Shown here in pieces: positions 1 through 7,956 of a DNA stretch of 55,914 bases. The notes below the pieces were generated by a model. The model made no database searches. It was not told where the DNA came from and saw only the letters and a list, made by a program, of their open reading frames with translations. Source of the stretch: Myxococcota bacterium (GTDB lineage: Bacteria > Myxococcota_A > Bradymonadia > UBA7976 > UBA1532); the NCBI GenBank assembly GCA_023150895.1, contig JAKLJY010000051.1, forward strand, positions 1-55,914, read 5' to 3'. Each line of letters starts with the position of its first letter. The stretch's first letter is position 1. The position numbers were made by a program, and so were the translations under genes.

Positions 1-303
1 GGTGCGGGCGGCGACGGGCCGACGGGCGGTCAGCCCGCCACCGGTGGCACCGGTGCCGCGGGCGGGACGCCCCCCCCGACCGGCGGATCGGCGATCCCGC
101 CCCCGCAGGACGCCGGTCGCGGCGGAACGGCCGACACGGCCGACGCGGCGTCCACCCCGGCGGCTCGGGGCGGCGGCGGCGGGGGGTGCGCTGCGATCGG
201 ACGCAAACCGCGAGCCCTCGACGGGGCGGCGATCCTCGTGATCGGCGTCGGGGCGATCATGGCCGGTGGGCGCAAGCGGAGGCGGCGCGATGGCGCAGGT
301 TGA
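1..303 (+). CDS. C-terminal fragment of a surface protein with a MYXO-CTERM-like sorting tail (partial)
   Basis: The frame is open from the first base to a TGA at 301-303, so the 5' part lies outside the window. The visible 100 residues are a Gly/Pro/Ala/Thr-rich low-complexity linker, then a poly-Gly run ending in a single Cys (GGGGGGCAAIGRKPR). A hydrophobic helix follows (AAILVIGVGAIMAG), and the chain ends in a basic KRRRR tail. Cys, helix and Arg cluster in that order is the architecture of MYXO-CTERM/GlyGly-CTERM signals, in which a secreted protein is held at the envelope and processed near the Cys. The catalytic or binding part of the protein is not visible, so its function is unknown. 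The stop overlaps the start of the following ATPase gene by 14 bases. Confidence 0.6.
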   Translation, partial: GAGGDGPTGGQPATGGTGAAGGTPPPTGGSAIPPPQDAGRGGTADTADAASTPAARGGGGGGCAAIGRKPRALDGAAILVIGVGAIMAGGRKRRRRDGAG

Positions 304-1357
304 GCTCTTCCACGTCGCGAAGAAGTACGAGAACGGCTTCGAAGCCGTCAGCGACGTCACGCTTTTCATCGAACGGGGCGAGTTCGTGGTCCTCGTCGGG
401 CCGTCGGGGTGCGGCAAGACGACGACGCTGCGCATGGTCGCCGGTCTCGAGACCATCAGCAGCGGCGAACTCCGCATGGGTGGCCGGCGGGTCAACGACG
501 TGCCACCGCGCGAGCGCGACGTCGCGATGGTCTTCCAGTCCTATGCCCTCTATCCGCACATGACGGTGCGCGAGAACATGGCCTTCGGGCTGACCCTGCG
601 AAAGATCCCGGCGGCGGAGATCCGACAGCGGGTCGAGGCGGCCGCCGAGAGTCTCGGTCTGACGGAGCTGCTGGACCGCAAACCCAAGGAGATGTCCGGC
701 GGGCAGCGTCAGCGGGTGGCCATGGGGCGTGCGATCGTCCGGCGGGCCGGGGTCTTCTTGTTCGATGAGCCGCTGTCGAACCTCGACGCCAAGCTGCGCG
801 GGCAGATGCGCATCGAGGTCAGCCGCCTGCACCGCGCGATGGGGGCGACGAGCCTGTACGTCACGCACGATCAGGTCGAGGCCATGACCCTCGCCGACCG
901 CATCGTCCTGATGCGCGGTGGCAAGGTGCAGCAGGTCGGGCCACCGCTCGAACTCTACGACCGGCCGGTCAACCTCTTCGTGGCGACGTTTCTCGGCAGT
1001 CCGGCGATGAACATCCTGTCGGCGGAGCGGCAAGGGGAGGTCGCGGTGGGGAACGGCTTCCGCGTCCCATTGCCCGCCGGCCTGAAGACCCCGCGCGGCG
1101 CGGTTCGTCTCGGGGTCCGTCCACAGCACGTCCGCGTGGTCGACGGCCTCCCGGGACCCGACGCGATCCCGGCGGCCATCGACGTCGTGGAGCCCCTCGG
1201 CGCGGAGACGCATCTCATCTGCACGGTGGGCGGCCAGACCGTCACGGCGCGGGTCGATGGCGCGGCGCCGTACCGTCCGGGTGAGACGGTCGGCCTGCGC
1301 ATCGAACCGGGCGGGCTGCACGTCTTCGACCCGGAGACGGAGGCGCGCTGCGAATGA
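290..1357 (+). CDS. Sugar ABC transporter ATPase, MalK/UgpC/MsmX type
   Basis: This 355-residue protein hydrolyses ATP on the cytoplasmic face to power a carbohydrate importer. Walker A is GPSGCGKT (about 37-44), the Q-loop is VFQSYALYPH (Q83), the signature is MSGGQ (135-139), Walker B is VFLFDE (155-160) and the switch His is in YVTHDQ (H193). Residues from about 235 on are the C-terminal regulatory OB/TOBE-like region of MalK relatives. ATG 290 was chosen over an upstream GTG at 266 because GGAGG at 278-282 sits seven bases before it. It is the first gene of a four-gene operon, and its stop overlaps the binding-protein ATG by four bases. The substrate cannot be read from sequence; a maltose-like or other oligosaccharide is most likely. 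Confidence 0.93.
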   Translation: MAQVELFHVAKKYENGFEAVSDVTLFIERGEFVVLVGPSGCGKTTTLRMVAGLETISSGELRMGGRRVNDVPPRERDVAMVFQSYALYPHMTVRENMAFGLTLRKIPAAEIRQRVEAAAESLGLTELLDRKPKEMSGGQRQRVAMGRAIVRRAGVFLFDEPLSNLDAKLRGQMRIEVSRLHRAMGATSLYVTHDQVEAMTLADRIVLMRGGKVQQVGPPLELYDRPVNLFVATFLGSPAMNILSAERQGEVAVGNGFRVPLPAGLKTPRGAVRLGVRPQHVRVVDGLPGPDAIPAAIDVVEPLGAETHLICTVGGQTVTARVDGAAPYRPGETVGLRIEPGGLHVFDPETEARCE

Positions 1358-2622
1358 ACCGCGTCGGACACCGACGCCCCGCCGCGTCGTTCGAGCCCTG
1401 GTCGTCGGTCGTCGTCCGGGGACTGCTCGCCTGTCTGCTTCTTCTCGCCTCGGTCGCGCTTTGCGCCTGCAACGCCCCGACCGCCGCCGCGCCCGACGAC
1501 GAGATCGTGCTGTGGCACGCGTACCGCGGCGAAGAGCGCGCGGCGCTCGAGGCCGGCGTGGCCGCCTGGGGCGCCCGGCACCCGCAGGTCCGGGTCCGAG
1601 CGCTGGCGGTGCCCTACGATGCGTTCGTCGACAAGGTTTCGTTGGCGGTCCCGAAGGGCAACGGACCCGATGTGTTCATCTTCGGACACGACCGCCTCGG
1701 GGACTGGGCGCAACGGGGCCTCCTCGAGCCGTTGGGGTTCCTTGCGGACGAGTCGGTGCTGGACCGTCACCCGCGGGAGACGGTCGAGGCGCTCGTCTAC
1801 GGGGACGAGCTCTACGGGCTGCCGCTGGCCTTCAAGTGCCTGGCGCTCTACTACGACAAGGCTCTCGTGCCGGCACCGCCGGTGACGACGGACGAGCTCG
1901 AGCAGGTGGCCCGCGCTCTCCGCAGCCGGAACCCGTCGGTGTGGGGCATCGCCTGGGAGCTGGAGAGTCTCTACTTCCATGCTCCCTGGCTCTACGGCTT
2001 CGGCGGCGCGGTCTATCGCGACGACGCGGACACCCTGGCGCTCGATGCGCCCGAGGCCGCGCGCAGCCTGGCGTTCGTGCGCGCGTGGCGCGACGACGCC
2101 CGCATCATCCCGCCCGAGGTGACGAGTGCGCTGACGACCGCGCTCTTCCGGCGGCACGAGCTGGCGTTCGTCGTCAGCGGCCCGTGGTTCCGCGCCGAGC
2201 TCTCGGGGCACGATGGCTGGGGCGTGGCGCCGTTGCCCGTCGTCAGCGCCACGGGGCAGCCGGCGCGACCGTTCCTCGGTGTCGAAGGCCTCTTCCTCAA
2301 CCGGCGGTCGCCGCAGAAGCGGCTGGCGTTCGACCTCATGGTCGCGCTCACCGGCGACGAGGCGGCGCGGACGCGCTTCACGAGCGGCGGACAGCTCGTG
2401 GCGAATCAGGCCATCTACGAGGACGCGGGCGTGCGCGCCGACGCCTTTGCGCAGGCGTTCCGGGCTCAGGCGGCGCGGACGGTGCCGCTGAGCAATCGGC
2501 CGCACATGCGGCGGATCTGGACGCCGGTGAAGGACGCGCTTTCGGCGGCGATCGTCCACGGCGCCGAGCCCGCCGGTGCGCTGCGGAAGGCGGTCGAAGA
2601 GATCGCGCGGGTCGACCGGTGA
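1354..2622 (+). CDS. Extracellular sugar-binding lipoprotein (MalE-like, solute-binding family 1)
   Basis: This 422-residue protein captures substrate for the neighbouring permease. A long n-region and hydrophobic helix (GLLACLLLLASVALCAC) end in a lipobox with the probable lipidated Cys at 39. The mature part starts EIVLWHAYRGEERAALE and contains FVDKVSLAVPKGNGPDVFIF and YGLPLAFKCLALYYDK, typical of the two-lobed cluster B/MalE binding proteins. Its length is normal for the family. ATG 1354 overlaps the ATPase stop (ATGA), so the two are translationally coupled. A lipid anchor on a sugar-binding protein is less common in Gram-negative MalE proteins than a free periplasmic form, but is seen in deltaproteobacterial relatives. 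Confidence 0.88.
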   Translation: MNRVGHRRPAASFEPWSSVVVRGLLACLLLLASVALCACNAPTAAAPDDEIVLWHAYRGEERAALEAGVAAWGARHPQVRVRALAVPYDAFVDKVSLAVPKGNGPDVFIFGHDRLGDWAQRGLLEPLGFLADESVLDRHPRETVEALVYGDELYGLPLAFKCLALYYDKALVPAPPVTTDELEQVARALRSRNPSVWGIAWELESLYFHAPWLYGFGGAVYRDDADTLALDAPEAARSLAFVRAWRDDARIIPPEVTSALTTALFRRHELAFVVSGPWFRAELSGHDGWGVAPLPVVSATGQPARPFLGVEGLFLNRRSPQKRLAFDLMVALTGDEAARTRFTSGGQLVANQAIYEDAGVRADAFAQAFRAQAARTVPLSNRPHMRRIWTPVKDALSAAIVHGAEPAGALRKAVEEIARVDR

Positions 2623-4259
2623 GGCCGCCGTCTCCCTTTGGATTCCTCGGCCCTGTGCTCGCCACCGTCGTGGCGGTCGCGCTCGGCACGTTCGTTTTTC
2701 ACCGGTACGCAGCGGAACGCGGGGACGCGATCGGGCGTGCGCGGGCGGAGCAGGCCGCCCGCTGGCTGCTGACCCATGGCCCCGCGGGCGTCGACGATCT
2801 CCGCCGGAGCGGCACGGTGCGCCTGGCCGGTGTTGCGTTCGATGCGCCGCCCCCCGGTTCCCGATATCCCTACCTCCGGCGCCCGATCTGGCTGGCGCAC
2901 ACGGAGCCGGGCAAGGTCGAAGCGGCGCTCTCGCGCGATGATCCGGCGGAGAAGGCGGCCGCAGACGCGCTCGTTCAGGATGAGCTGGTCCGTCTGCCGG
3001 ATGGCGGTTACCGGGCCGCGGCGGGCGAGCGGCTCGGTGGGGGTGAGCGTCGTGCTGCCTTCGTCGAGCTCGCCCCCCCGCCGCGTGTCGAGGTGCCCTG
3101 GCCGGGCCTGGCGATGGCGATGCTCGCGGCGCTCGTCTTCTGGTGGGACCTTGCGCGTCGCGAGCCGGCGTCGCGAAGCCGGCCCGTCGTCGGGGCGCTC
3201 ACCGTCTCGGTCGGCGTTCTGGGCCTGCTGGCGCCGCGCCTGCTCGCGGTGGACCGGCTCGAGGTTCCCGCCAGCGTCGGCAGTGCGGACGTCACGGGCA
3301 CGGCGATGCTCCTCGCCGGGGTCGTGCTCGCGCCCCTCGCGCTCGTCGCCGGTGCGGGCTGGCGGCACGGCAGCCGCCCCTCGCCGCACCGCGTGGCTTA
3401 CGCGTATATCGGCCCGGCCCTCCTCGGGCTCGGGGTGCTCGTGCTGGTTCCGTTTCTGTACGGCGTTGCCCTCGCGTTCACCCGGGCGTCGCACGGTGAG
3501 GTCGTCTGGGTCGGGCTGTCGAACTTCGTCGACATCCTCTCGAGCGCCGGTCGTTCACTCACCGAGCCGCTCAGTTTCTATTTCACGCTCGTCGTGACGC
3601 TGCTCTGGACGCTGGCCAACGTGGTGCTTCACACGGGCATCGGTCTGGGCCTCGCTCTGATCCTGAAAGAGCCCACGCTCCGTTTCAAAGGGGTCTATCG
3701 CGTTCTGCTGATCATCCCCTGGGCCGTTCCGAGCTACATCACCGCGCTGGTCTGGAAGGGCATGTTCAATCAGCAATACGGCCTGGTGAATCACCTACTG
3801 GCGGGGGTGGGGGTGGCGCCCGTGGCCTGGTTCAGCGAGTTCTGGACGGCATTCACGGCCAACGTGGTGACGAATACCTGGCTGGGCTTTCCGTTCATGA
3901 TGGTCGTGAGTCTGGGGGCGCTGCAGAGCATCCCGTCGGATCTCTACGAGGCGGCGTCCGTCGACGGCGCCAGCAAGTGGCAACAATTCCGCCACATCAC
4001 GATGCCCTTGCTTCGTCCGGCCCTGGTTCCGGCCATCATTCTGGGGTCGGTCTGGACCTTCAACATGTTCAACATCATCTACCTCGTCAGCGGCGGGCAA
4101 CCCAATCACAGCACCGACATCCTGATCACGCAGGCCTATCGATTTGCATTCGAGCAGGACCGCTACGGGTATGCGGCGGCCTATTCAGTCCTGATCTTCT
4201 TCATTCTGGTGATCTGGTCGTTTTTCACGCAACGGTTCACCCGTTCGGAAGAAGCGTGA
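2619..4259 (+). CDS. Sugar ABC transporter permease, MalF-like, with a long N-terminal extension
   Basis: GTG 2619 overlaps the binding-protein stop and gives 546 residues. The last ~290 form a binding-protein-dependent permease with the EAA loop EAASVDGASKWQQFRHITMP, which contacts the ATPase, and several membrane helices. Before it lie about 250 extra residues: a helix near 8-27, a soluble stretch to about 165 with RYPYLRRPIWLAHTEPGK, and three further helices. Like E. coli MalF it therefore has extra N-terminal helices and an extracytoplasmic domain, but here that domain comes immediately after the first helix. It pairs with the MalG-like protein six bases downstream. The extension has no domain I can name. 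Confidence 0.88.
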   Translation: MRPPSPFGFLGPVLATVVAVALGTFVFHRYAAERGDAIGRARAEQAARWLLTHGPAGVDDLRRSGTVRLAGVAFDAPPPGSRYPYLRRPIWLAHTEPGKVEAALSRDDPAEKAAADALVQDELVRLPDGGYRAAAGERLGGGERRAAFVELAPPPRVEVPWPGLAMAMLAALVFWWDLARREPASRSRPVVGALTVSVGVLGLLAPRLLAVDRLEVPASVGSADVTGTAMLLAGVVLAPLALVAGAGWRHGSRPSPHRVAYAYIGPALLGLGVLVLVPFLYGVALAFTRASHGEVVWVGLSNFVDILSSAGRSLTEPLSFYFTLVVTLLWTLANVVLHTGIGLGLALILKEPTLRFKGVYRVLLIIPWAVPSYITALVWKGMFNQQYGLVNHLLAGVGVAPVAWFSEFWTAFTANVVTNTWLGFPFMMVVSLGALQSIPSDLYEAASVDGASKWQQFRHITMPLLRPALVPAIILGSVWTFNMFNIIYLVSGGQPNHSTDILITQAYRFAFEQDRYGYAAAYSVLIFFILVIWSFFTQRFTRSEEA

Positions 4260-4265
4260 GCGGAC

Positions 4266-5087
4266 ATGGCACGCCTGGACCACGCTTTCAAACACGTCTT
4301 CCTGGTCGTTTTCAGCGTCGCCACCCTGTTTCCGGCGTTGTGGGTGGTCAAGATGGCGTTTCGGGCGGATCAATCGTTTGCGACGTCGATGAACCCGCTG
4401 CCGACGGAGTTCGACCTGAGCAACTTCGCGGCGTTGTTCGGCGATGCCCTCTTCGGCCGTCAGCTTCTGAACTCGCTCTTCGTCGCCGCGCTTACGACGG
4501 CGGTCGGGGTGTTCCTGGCCTGTACGGCTGCGTACGCGTTCAGTCGCTTCCGGTTTCCCGGACGCCGGGCGGGTCTGATGTTCCTGCTCGTCACCCAGAT
4601 GTTCCCGGGCACGCTGATGACGATCCCCCTCTACAGCCTCATGGAGATGCTCGGGTTGCTCGACGCGCTCCTCGGGCTCGTCCTCGTCTACAGTACGACC
4701 GCGATTCCGTTCTGCATCTACATGCTCAAGGGCTACTTCGACACGATTCCGCGTGAACTCGAGGAGAGCGCGATCATGGACGGGGCGGGCCCGTTCACGT
4801 TGTTCTGGCGCATCATCCTGCCGTTGAGCCGTCCGGCCATCGCGGTGACGGCTCTGTTCAGTTTCATGACCGCCTGGAACGAATACATCCTGGCGGCGAC
4901 CTTCATGGGGGACGAGCAGGCCTATACGCTGCCCGTCAAGGTGCAGAGTTTCGTCGGCGACTACACGACCGAGTGGGGCTACTTCGCCGCCGGCGCGCTG
5001 ATCGTCAGCGTACCGGTCATGGCCCTGTTCTTCGCGCTGCAGAAGCACCTCGTCGGGGGCCTGACGGCCGGCAGCGTCAAGGGCTGA
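4266..5087 (+). CDS. Sugar ABC transporter permease, MalG-like
   Basis: The 273-residue inner-membrane protein is the second permease half of the importer. The EAA loop reads ELEESAIMDGAGPFTLFWR followed by IILPLSRP, the expected coupling motif for this family. Six hydrophobic segments are evident, starting with VFLVVFSVATLFPALWVVKM and ending with AAGALIVSVPVMALFFALQ. The C-terminal LVGGLTAGSVKG is the usual end of MalG proteins, including the GxxxGxxKG motif. It begins six bases after the MalF-like stop, ends seven bases before the methyltransferase and closes the transport operon. Confidence 0.92.
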   Translation: MARLDHAFKHVFLVVFSVATLFPALWVVKMAFRADQSFATSMNPLPTEFDLSNFAALFGDALFGRQLLNSLFVAALTTAVGVFLACTAAYAFSRFRFPGRRAGLMFLLVTQMFPGTLMTIPLYSLMEMLGLLDALLGLVLVYSTTAIPFCIYMLKGYFDTIPRELEESAIMDGAGPFTLFWRIILPLSRPAIAVTALFSFMTAWNEYILAATFMGDEQAYTLPVKVQSFVGDYTTEWGYFAAGALIVSVPVMALFFALQKHLVGGLTAGSVKG

Positions 5088-5094
5088 GGCGCCG

Positions 5095-6033
5095 GTGTCG
5101 GGCCTGCCTAGCCCCGCCGTCGAGGGTCTCGACCGGTACGCGGCGTTGCTCGCACCCGAGGACGCCGCGGCGTTTCTCGCGGCGGCCGTCCGGCCGTTGC
5201 CGACGGTCGTCTGGGCGAACCCGTTGCGGGGCGACCCGGAGCGGACCGCCGCCGAAATCCGGGCGCGTTGCCCGGACGCCGTGCCATTGACGTGGCGGGC
5301 CCATGCGTGGCGCTTGCCGCCCGACGCGCAGCCGGGGCGCTGGCCGGGGTACCTCCTCGGCGGGTTCCACGTTCAGGAAGAAGCCGCCTTGTGGGCCGCC
5401 CTGCTGCTCGGCGCCGAGCCGGGGGAGCGCGTGCTCGACCTGTGCGCGGCGCCCGGCAACAAGACGGCTCAGCTCGCCCTGGCGATGGCGGACCGGGGGT
5501 GTCTGTGGGCCGTCGATCGGTCCGCCGGCCGTCTGATTTCGCTGCGCCGCACGCTGGAGCGCCTCGGGGTGACCTGCGCGTCCGTGATCTGTGACGACGC
5601 GGCATCGATGGCGCTCCCGGAGGGCACGTTCGATCGGGTGCTCGCCGACGTCCCGTGTACGGGCGAGGGGACGACGCGCAAGGGCGCCGGCAAAGGTCGG
5701 CGAACCGAGGTCACGGCGGGCGAGCGACGTCAGGCCGCGGTGTTGCAGGGCCGCATCCTGCGGCGGGGGCTCGCGGCGCTGCGCCCGGGCGGGATCCTCG
5801 TCTATGCCAGCTGTACGTACGCACCCGAGGAGAACGAGGCCGTGCTCGATGGCCTTCCGCCGGGGCTGGCGGACATCGAGACCGTCTCGCCGCCACCCGG
5901 GCTCCGGACCCGCCCCGGCCTCCTTGCGTTCGAGGGCCGGACATACTGTCCGACCGTCGGGCGTGCGCATCGACTCTGGCCCCAGGACAACGACACGGGA
6001 GGTTTCTTTGTCGCGCGGCTCCGCCGCCTTTGA
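5095..6033 (+). CDS. RsmB/RsmF-type rRNA (cytosine-C5) methyltransferase catalytic protein
   Basis: The protein (312 residues from GTG 5095) is a NOL1/NOP2/Sun-family RNA m5C methyltransferase that uses S-adenosylmethionine. Motif I is DLCAAPGNKT (115-124). The Pro-Cys motif is DVPCTGEGT (C188) and the second conserved Cys is in YASCTYAPEENE (C240), so both catalytic cysteines are present. The chain ends PQDNDTGGFFVARL, the typical end of the catalytic fold. It lacks the C-terminal PUA-like domain seen in RsmF; a matching domain is encoded in another frame by the overlapping downstream ORF. It starts seven bases after the transporter genes, which are probably unrelated in function. The rRNA target is not determinable. 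Confidence 0.88.
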   Translation: MSGLPSPAVEGLDRYAALLAPEDAAAFLAAAVRPLPTVVWANPLRGDPERTAAEIRARCPDAVPLTWRAHAWRLPPDAQPGRWPGYLLGGFHVQEEAALWAALLLGAEPGERVLDLCAAPGNKTAQLALAMADRGCLWAVDRSAGRLISLRRTLERLGVTCASVICDDAASMALPEGTFDRVLADVPCTGEGTTRKGAGKGRRTEVTAGERRQAAVLQGRILRRGLAALRPGGILVYASCTYAPEENEAVLDGLPPGLADIETVSPPPGLRTRPGLLAFEGRTYCPTVGRAHRLWPQDNDTGGFFVARLRRL

Positions 6034-6502
6034 GCCGCTCCCGGCGGACGCCGCCGAGCGGGTCGAGTGCTATCTCGAAGCCCGGTTCGGCCTGCCGCGG
6101 GCTGCGCTGGCCGGCCACCGATTCTGGCACCGCCCCGGCGCCCCCGCGTTGTGGATCGCGGCGGCGGACGTCGTGCCGCCGTCGACCGGGCAGGTGCTGT
6201 CCATCGGGCTCTGTGCCTTTCGCGATCCGCCGCCGCGCGGCAAACCGAGCAACGTCTTCTGCCTGCGCTTCGGGGCGGCGGCCACGCGCCGGGTCTGCGA
6301 ACTCGATGCGCTGCCCGCGACGGCGACGGCCGACTATCTGGCCGGTGTGCCCCTGCCGATGGGCGACGCCGACGTGCACGGGTGGGTGATCGTCCGCTGC
6401 GGCGGCCGCGTGCTCGGCCGGGGGCACCTCGCGAACGGGGTGCTCGTCGGCGAGATGCGTCGGGCCTGGCGCGAGGCCCTGGAGCCGACCGTCGCCGGGT
6501 GA
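6008..6502 (+). CDS. PUA-like RNA-binding domain protein, probable detached C-terminal domain of the methyltransferase
   Basis: TTG 6008 gives 164 residues overlapping the methyltransferase end by 26 bases in another frame; no ATG or GTG alternative is close. The C-terminal part (GWVIVRCGGRVLGRGHLANG, then MRRAWRE) resembles the end of RsmF/NOP2 proteins, where a PUA-like domain binds the rRNA substrate. The N-terminal half (FGLPRAALAGHRFWHR) resembles the region that normally follows the catalytic domain. I infer that one RsmF-like protein has been split, or that a frameshift near 6010-6033 produces the fusion. The start codon is uncertain. A stand-alone RNA-binding protein is the alternative. 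Confidence 0.55.
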   Translation: MSRGSAAFEPLPADAAERVECYLEARFGLPRAALAGHRFWHRPGAPALWIAAADVVPPSTGQVLSIGLCAFRDPPPRGKPSNVFCLRFGAAATRRVCELDALPATATADYLAGVPLPMGDADVHGWVIVRCGGRVLGRGHLANGVLVGEMRRAWREALEPTVAG

Positions 6503-6512
6503 CGCGCCGCCC

Positions 6513-6968
6513 TCAGCGCTTGACGAGCACGAGGTGGGTGGCGCCCCAGGTCATCTTGAGCTTCTCGCCCTGGAACATGAAGACGTAGGGCGCGATCGTC
6601 TGACCTTCGGCGGCTTCGGGCTGCAGGACGAACGCGTCGCCATCCTTTCGCGCGGTGAAGCGGGCCTCCTGCCGATCGAGTCCGGTGTCGACGACGAGGC
6701 GTCCCTCTTCGATTTCGAGCGTGATGCGCGCCGCCTCGGCCCGGGCCGCAGCGAGACGCTTCTCCTGGGCCGGGACGGGGAGTCCGTTGATCTGATCGTG
6801 CATCGTCTCGCGGGTGACCATCGCCTCGACGTCGACGGCCCAGCGGCCGACGAGCGGCTTTTCGGGCCGACCGGAGCACGCGCCGAGCGCCGCCGTGAGC
6901 GCGAGCGCGGCCAGGGCGCGGTGGGAGACGTTGGGGGCGGCACGGCGCGCGGGCCGGAAGAGTCGCAT
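6513..6968 (-). CDS. Small lipoprotein of unknown function
   Basis: The gene encodes 151 residues from ATG 6968, chosen because AGAGAGGG lies about five bases upstream; a longer frame exists but adds low-quality sequence. A basic start (MRLFRPARRAAP) and hydrophobic helix end at the lipobox ALGACSG, so the mature protein is probably an envelope lipoprotein. The mature part begins RPEKPLVGRWAVDVEAM and continues with alternating strands (LVVDTGLDRQEARFTARKDG, FVLQPEA), which suggests a small beta-rich lipocalin-like domain. I do not recognise a named family. It converges with the methyltransferase genes and diverges from the GST-like gene. Confidence 0.65.
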   Translation of the reverse strand: MRLFRPARRAAPNVSHRALAALALTAALGACSGRPEKPLVGRWAVDVEAMVTRETMHDQINGLPVPAQEKRLAAARAEAARITLEIEEGRLVVDTGLDRQEARFTARKDGDAFVLQPEAAEGQTIAPYVFMFQGEKLKMTWGATHLVLVKR

Positions 6969-7144
6969 GGGCACCCTCTCTGCGGGTCGTCGCTCGATGG
7001 ACGGGCGCACGTTGGCAACGGCGGCCCGCGAAGTCAACGGTCGAGGTGTGCGCGACGCCCCCCGGAGGCCGTGGTCGCGGCAGCCCCGGGGTCACCGTTG
7101 ACGCGATCCCGGGGCGTCGTGTAACGGACCTCCCGGAGCGCTCG

Positions 7145-7894
7145 ATGAATCGACTGGTCGCGTTGTCGTATTCGCCCTGGTCCGAGAAGGCGCGGTGGGC
7201 GCTGTTGCACCACCGCCTCGCGTTCTCCGAGACCGAATATGTGCCGATGCTCGGCACCCCCTGGCTTCGCCTCGTCACCGGGCGCTTCGCCGGCCGGGTG
7301 ACGGTGCCGGCGCTCATCGCCGAGGCGCCCGAGAAGTGCGTCCTGATGGACTCCTTCGACATCGCGCTGTTCGCCGAGCGGCATGGAAGCGGGCCGCCGT
7401 TGCTGCCGACCGCACTTCTGCCCGCCATTACCGAGTGGAACCTCCGCAGCGAGCGGCTGATGGACGCCGGCCGGGCCTTGGCCACGCGGCGAACGGCCCA
7501 CGATCCCGACGCTCAGGCCGAGGCGTTGCCGGACGTCATCCCGCCGTTCGTTCGGCGCCTCTCCCGCCCGGTCACGGCCGCCGGCGTCGAGTACTTCTAC
7601 CGCAAGTACGGCGCGGCGACGGGCACGGAGGCCGAGCGCACGGAGGCGATCCGGAACGAGCTCGTGGCCCTGCGCGCGGCGCTCGCCGGGGGGGACGTCC
7701 TGCTCGGAACGTTCAGCTACGCCGATGTCGCGATGGCGGTGGCCTTGCAGTTCGTGCAGCCGGTCGAAGGGCGGCGGCCGTCCATGAAGCCCGCCACCCG
7801 CCGGACGTTCACCCAGCCGGGCCTCGCGACCGAGTTCGCCGACCTCCTCTCCTGGCGCGATGCCGTCTTCGCCCGCCACCAGCCCGCCGCTTGA
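7145..7894 (+). CDS. Glutathione S-transferase-like protein
   Basis: ATG 7145 gives 249 residues. The N-terminal YSPWSEKARWALLHH is a thioredoxin-fold GST start, with the active-site region SPWSEKAR and a following VTVPALI segment containing the cis-Pro. LMDSFDIALFAE corresponds to the glutathione gamma-glutamyl contact region. The C-terminal half is helical (LVALRAALAGGDVLLGTFSY, then ADVAMAVALQFVQP), as in GST C-terminal domains. The substrate is unknown; such proteins conjugate or reduce electrophiles or act as chaperones. It lies 62 bases upstream of alaS on the same strand, and the putative alaS promoter begins at its stop codon. Confidence 0.75.
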   Translation: MNRLVALSYSPWSEKARWALLHHRLAFSETEYVPMLGTPWLRLVTGRFAGRVTVPALIAEAPEKCVLMDSFDIALFAERHGSGPPLLPTALLPAITEWNLRSERLMDAGRALATRRTAHDPDAQAEALPDVIPPFVRRLSRPVTAAGVEYFYRKYGAATGTEAERTEAIRNELVALRAALAGGDVLLGTFSYADVAMAVALQFVQPVEGRRPSMKPATRRTFTQPGLATEFADLLSWRDAVFARHQPAA

Positions 7895-7920
7895 CGCTGC
7901 GCGCGCCTGCGCAGTAAATA
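7891..7920 (+). promoter_or_regulatory. Candidate promoter of alaS with a dyad between the boxes
   Basis: TTGACG (7891-7896) and TAAATA (7915-7920) are separated by 18 bases. The spacer contains the inverted repeat CTGCGC/GCGCAG. AT-rich hexamers stand out in this GC-rich setting. The dyad could be an operator or an accident of base composition. Confidence 0.35.
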
Positions 7921-7956
7921 CCCCGGCCTTTTTCCACCGACCCGAACGGCAAGCAC

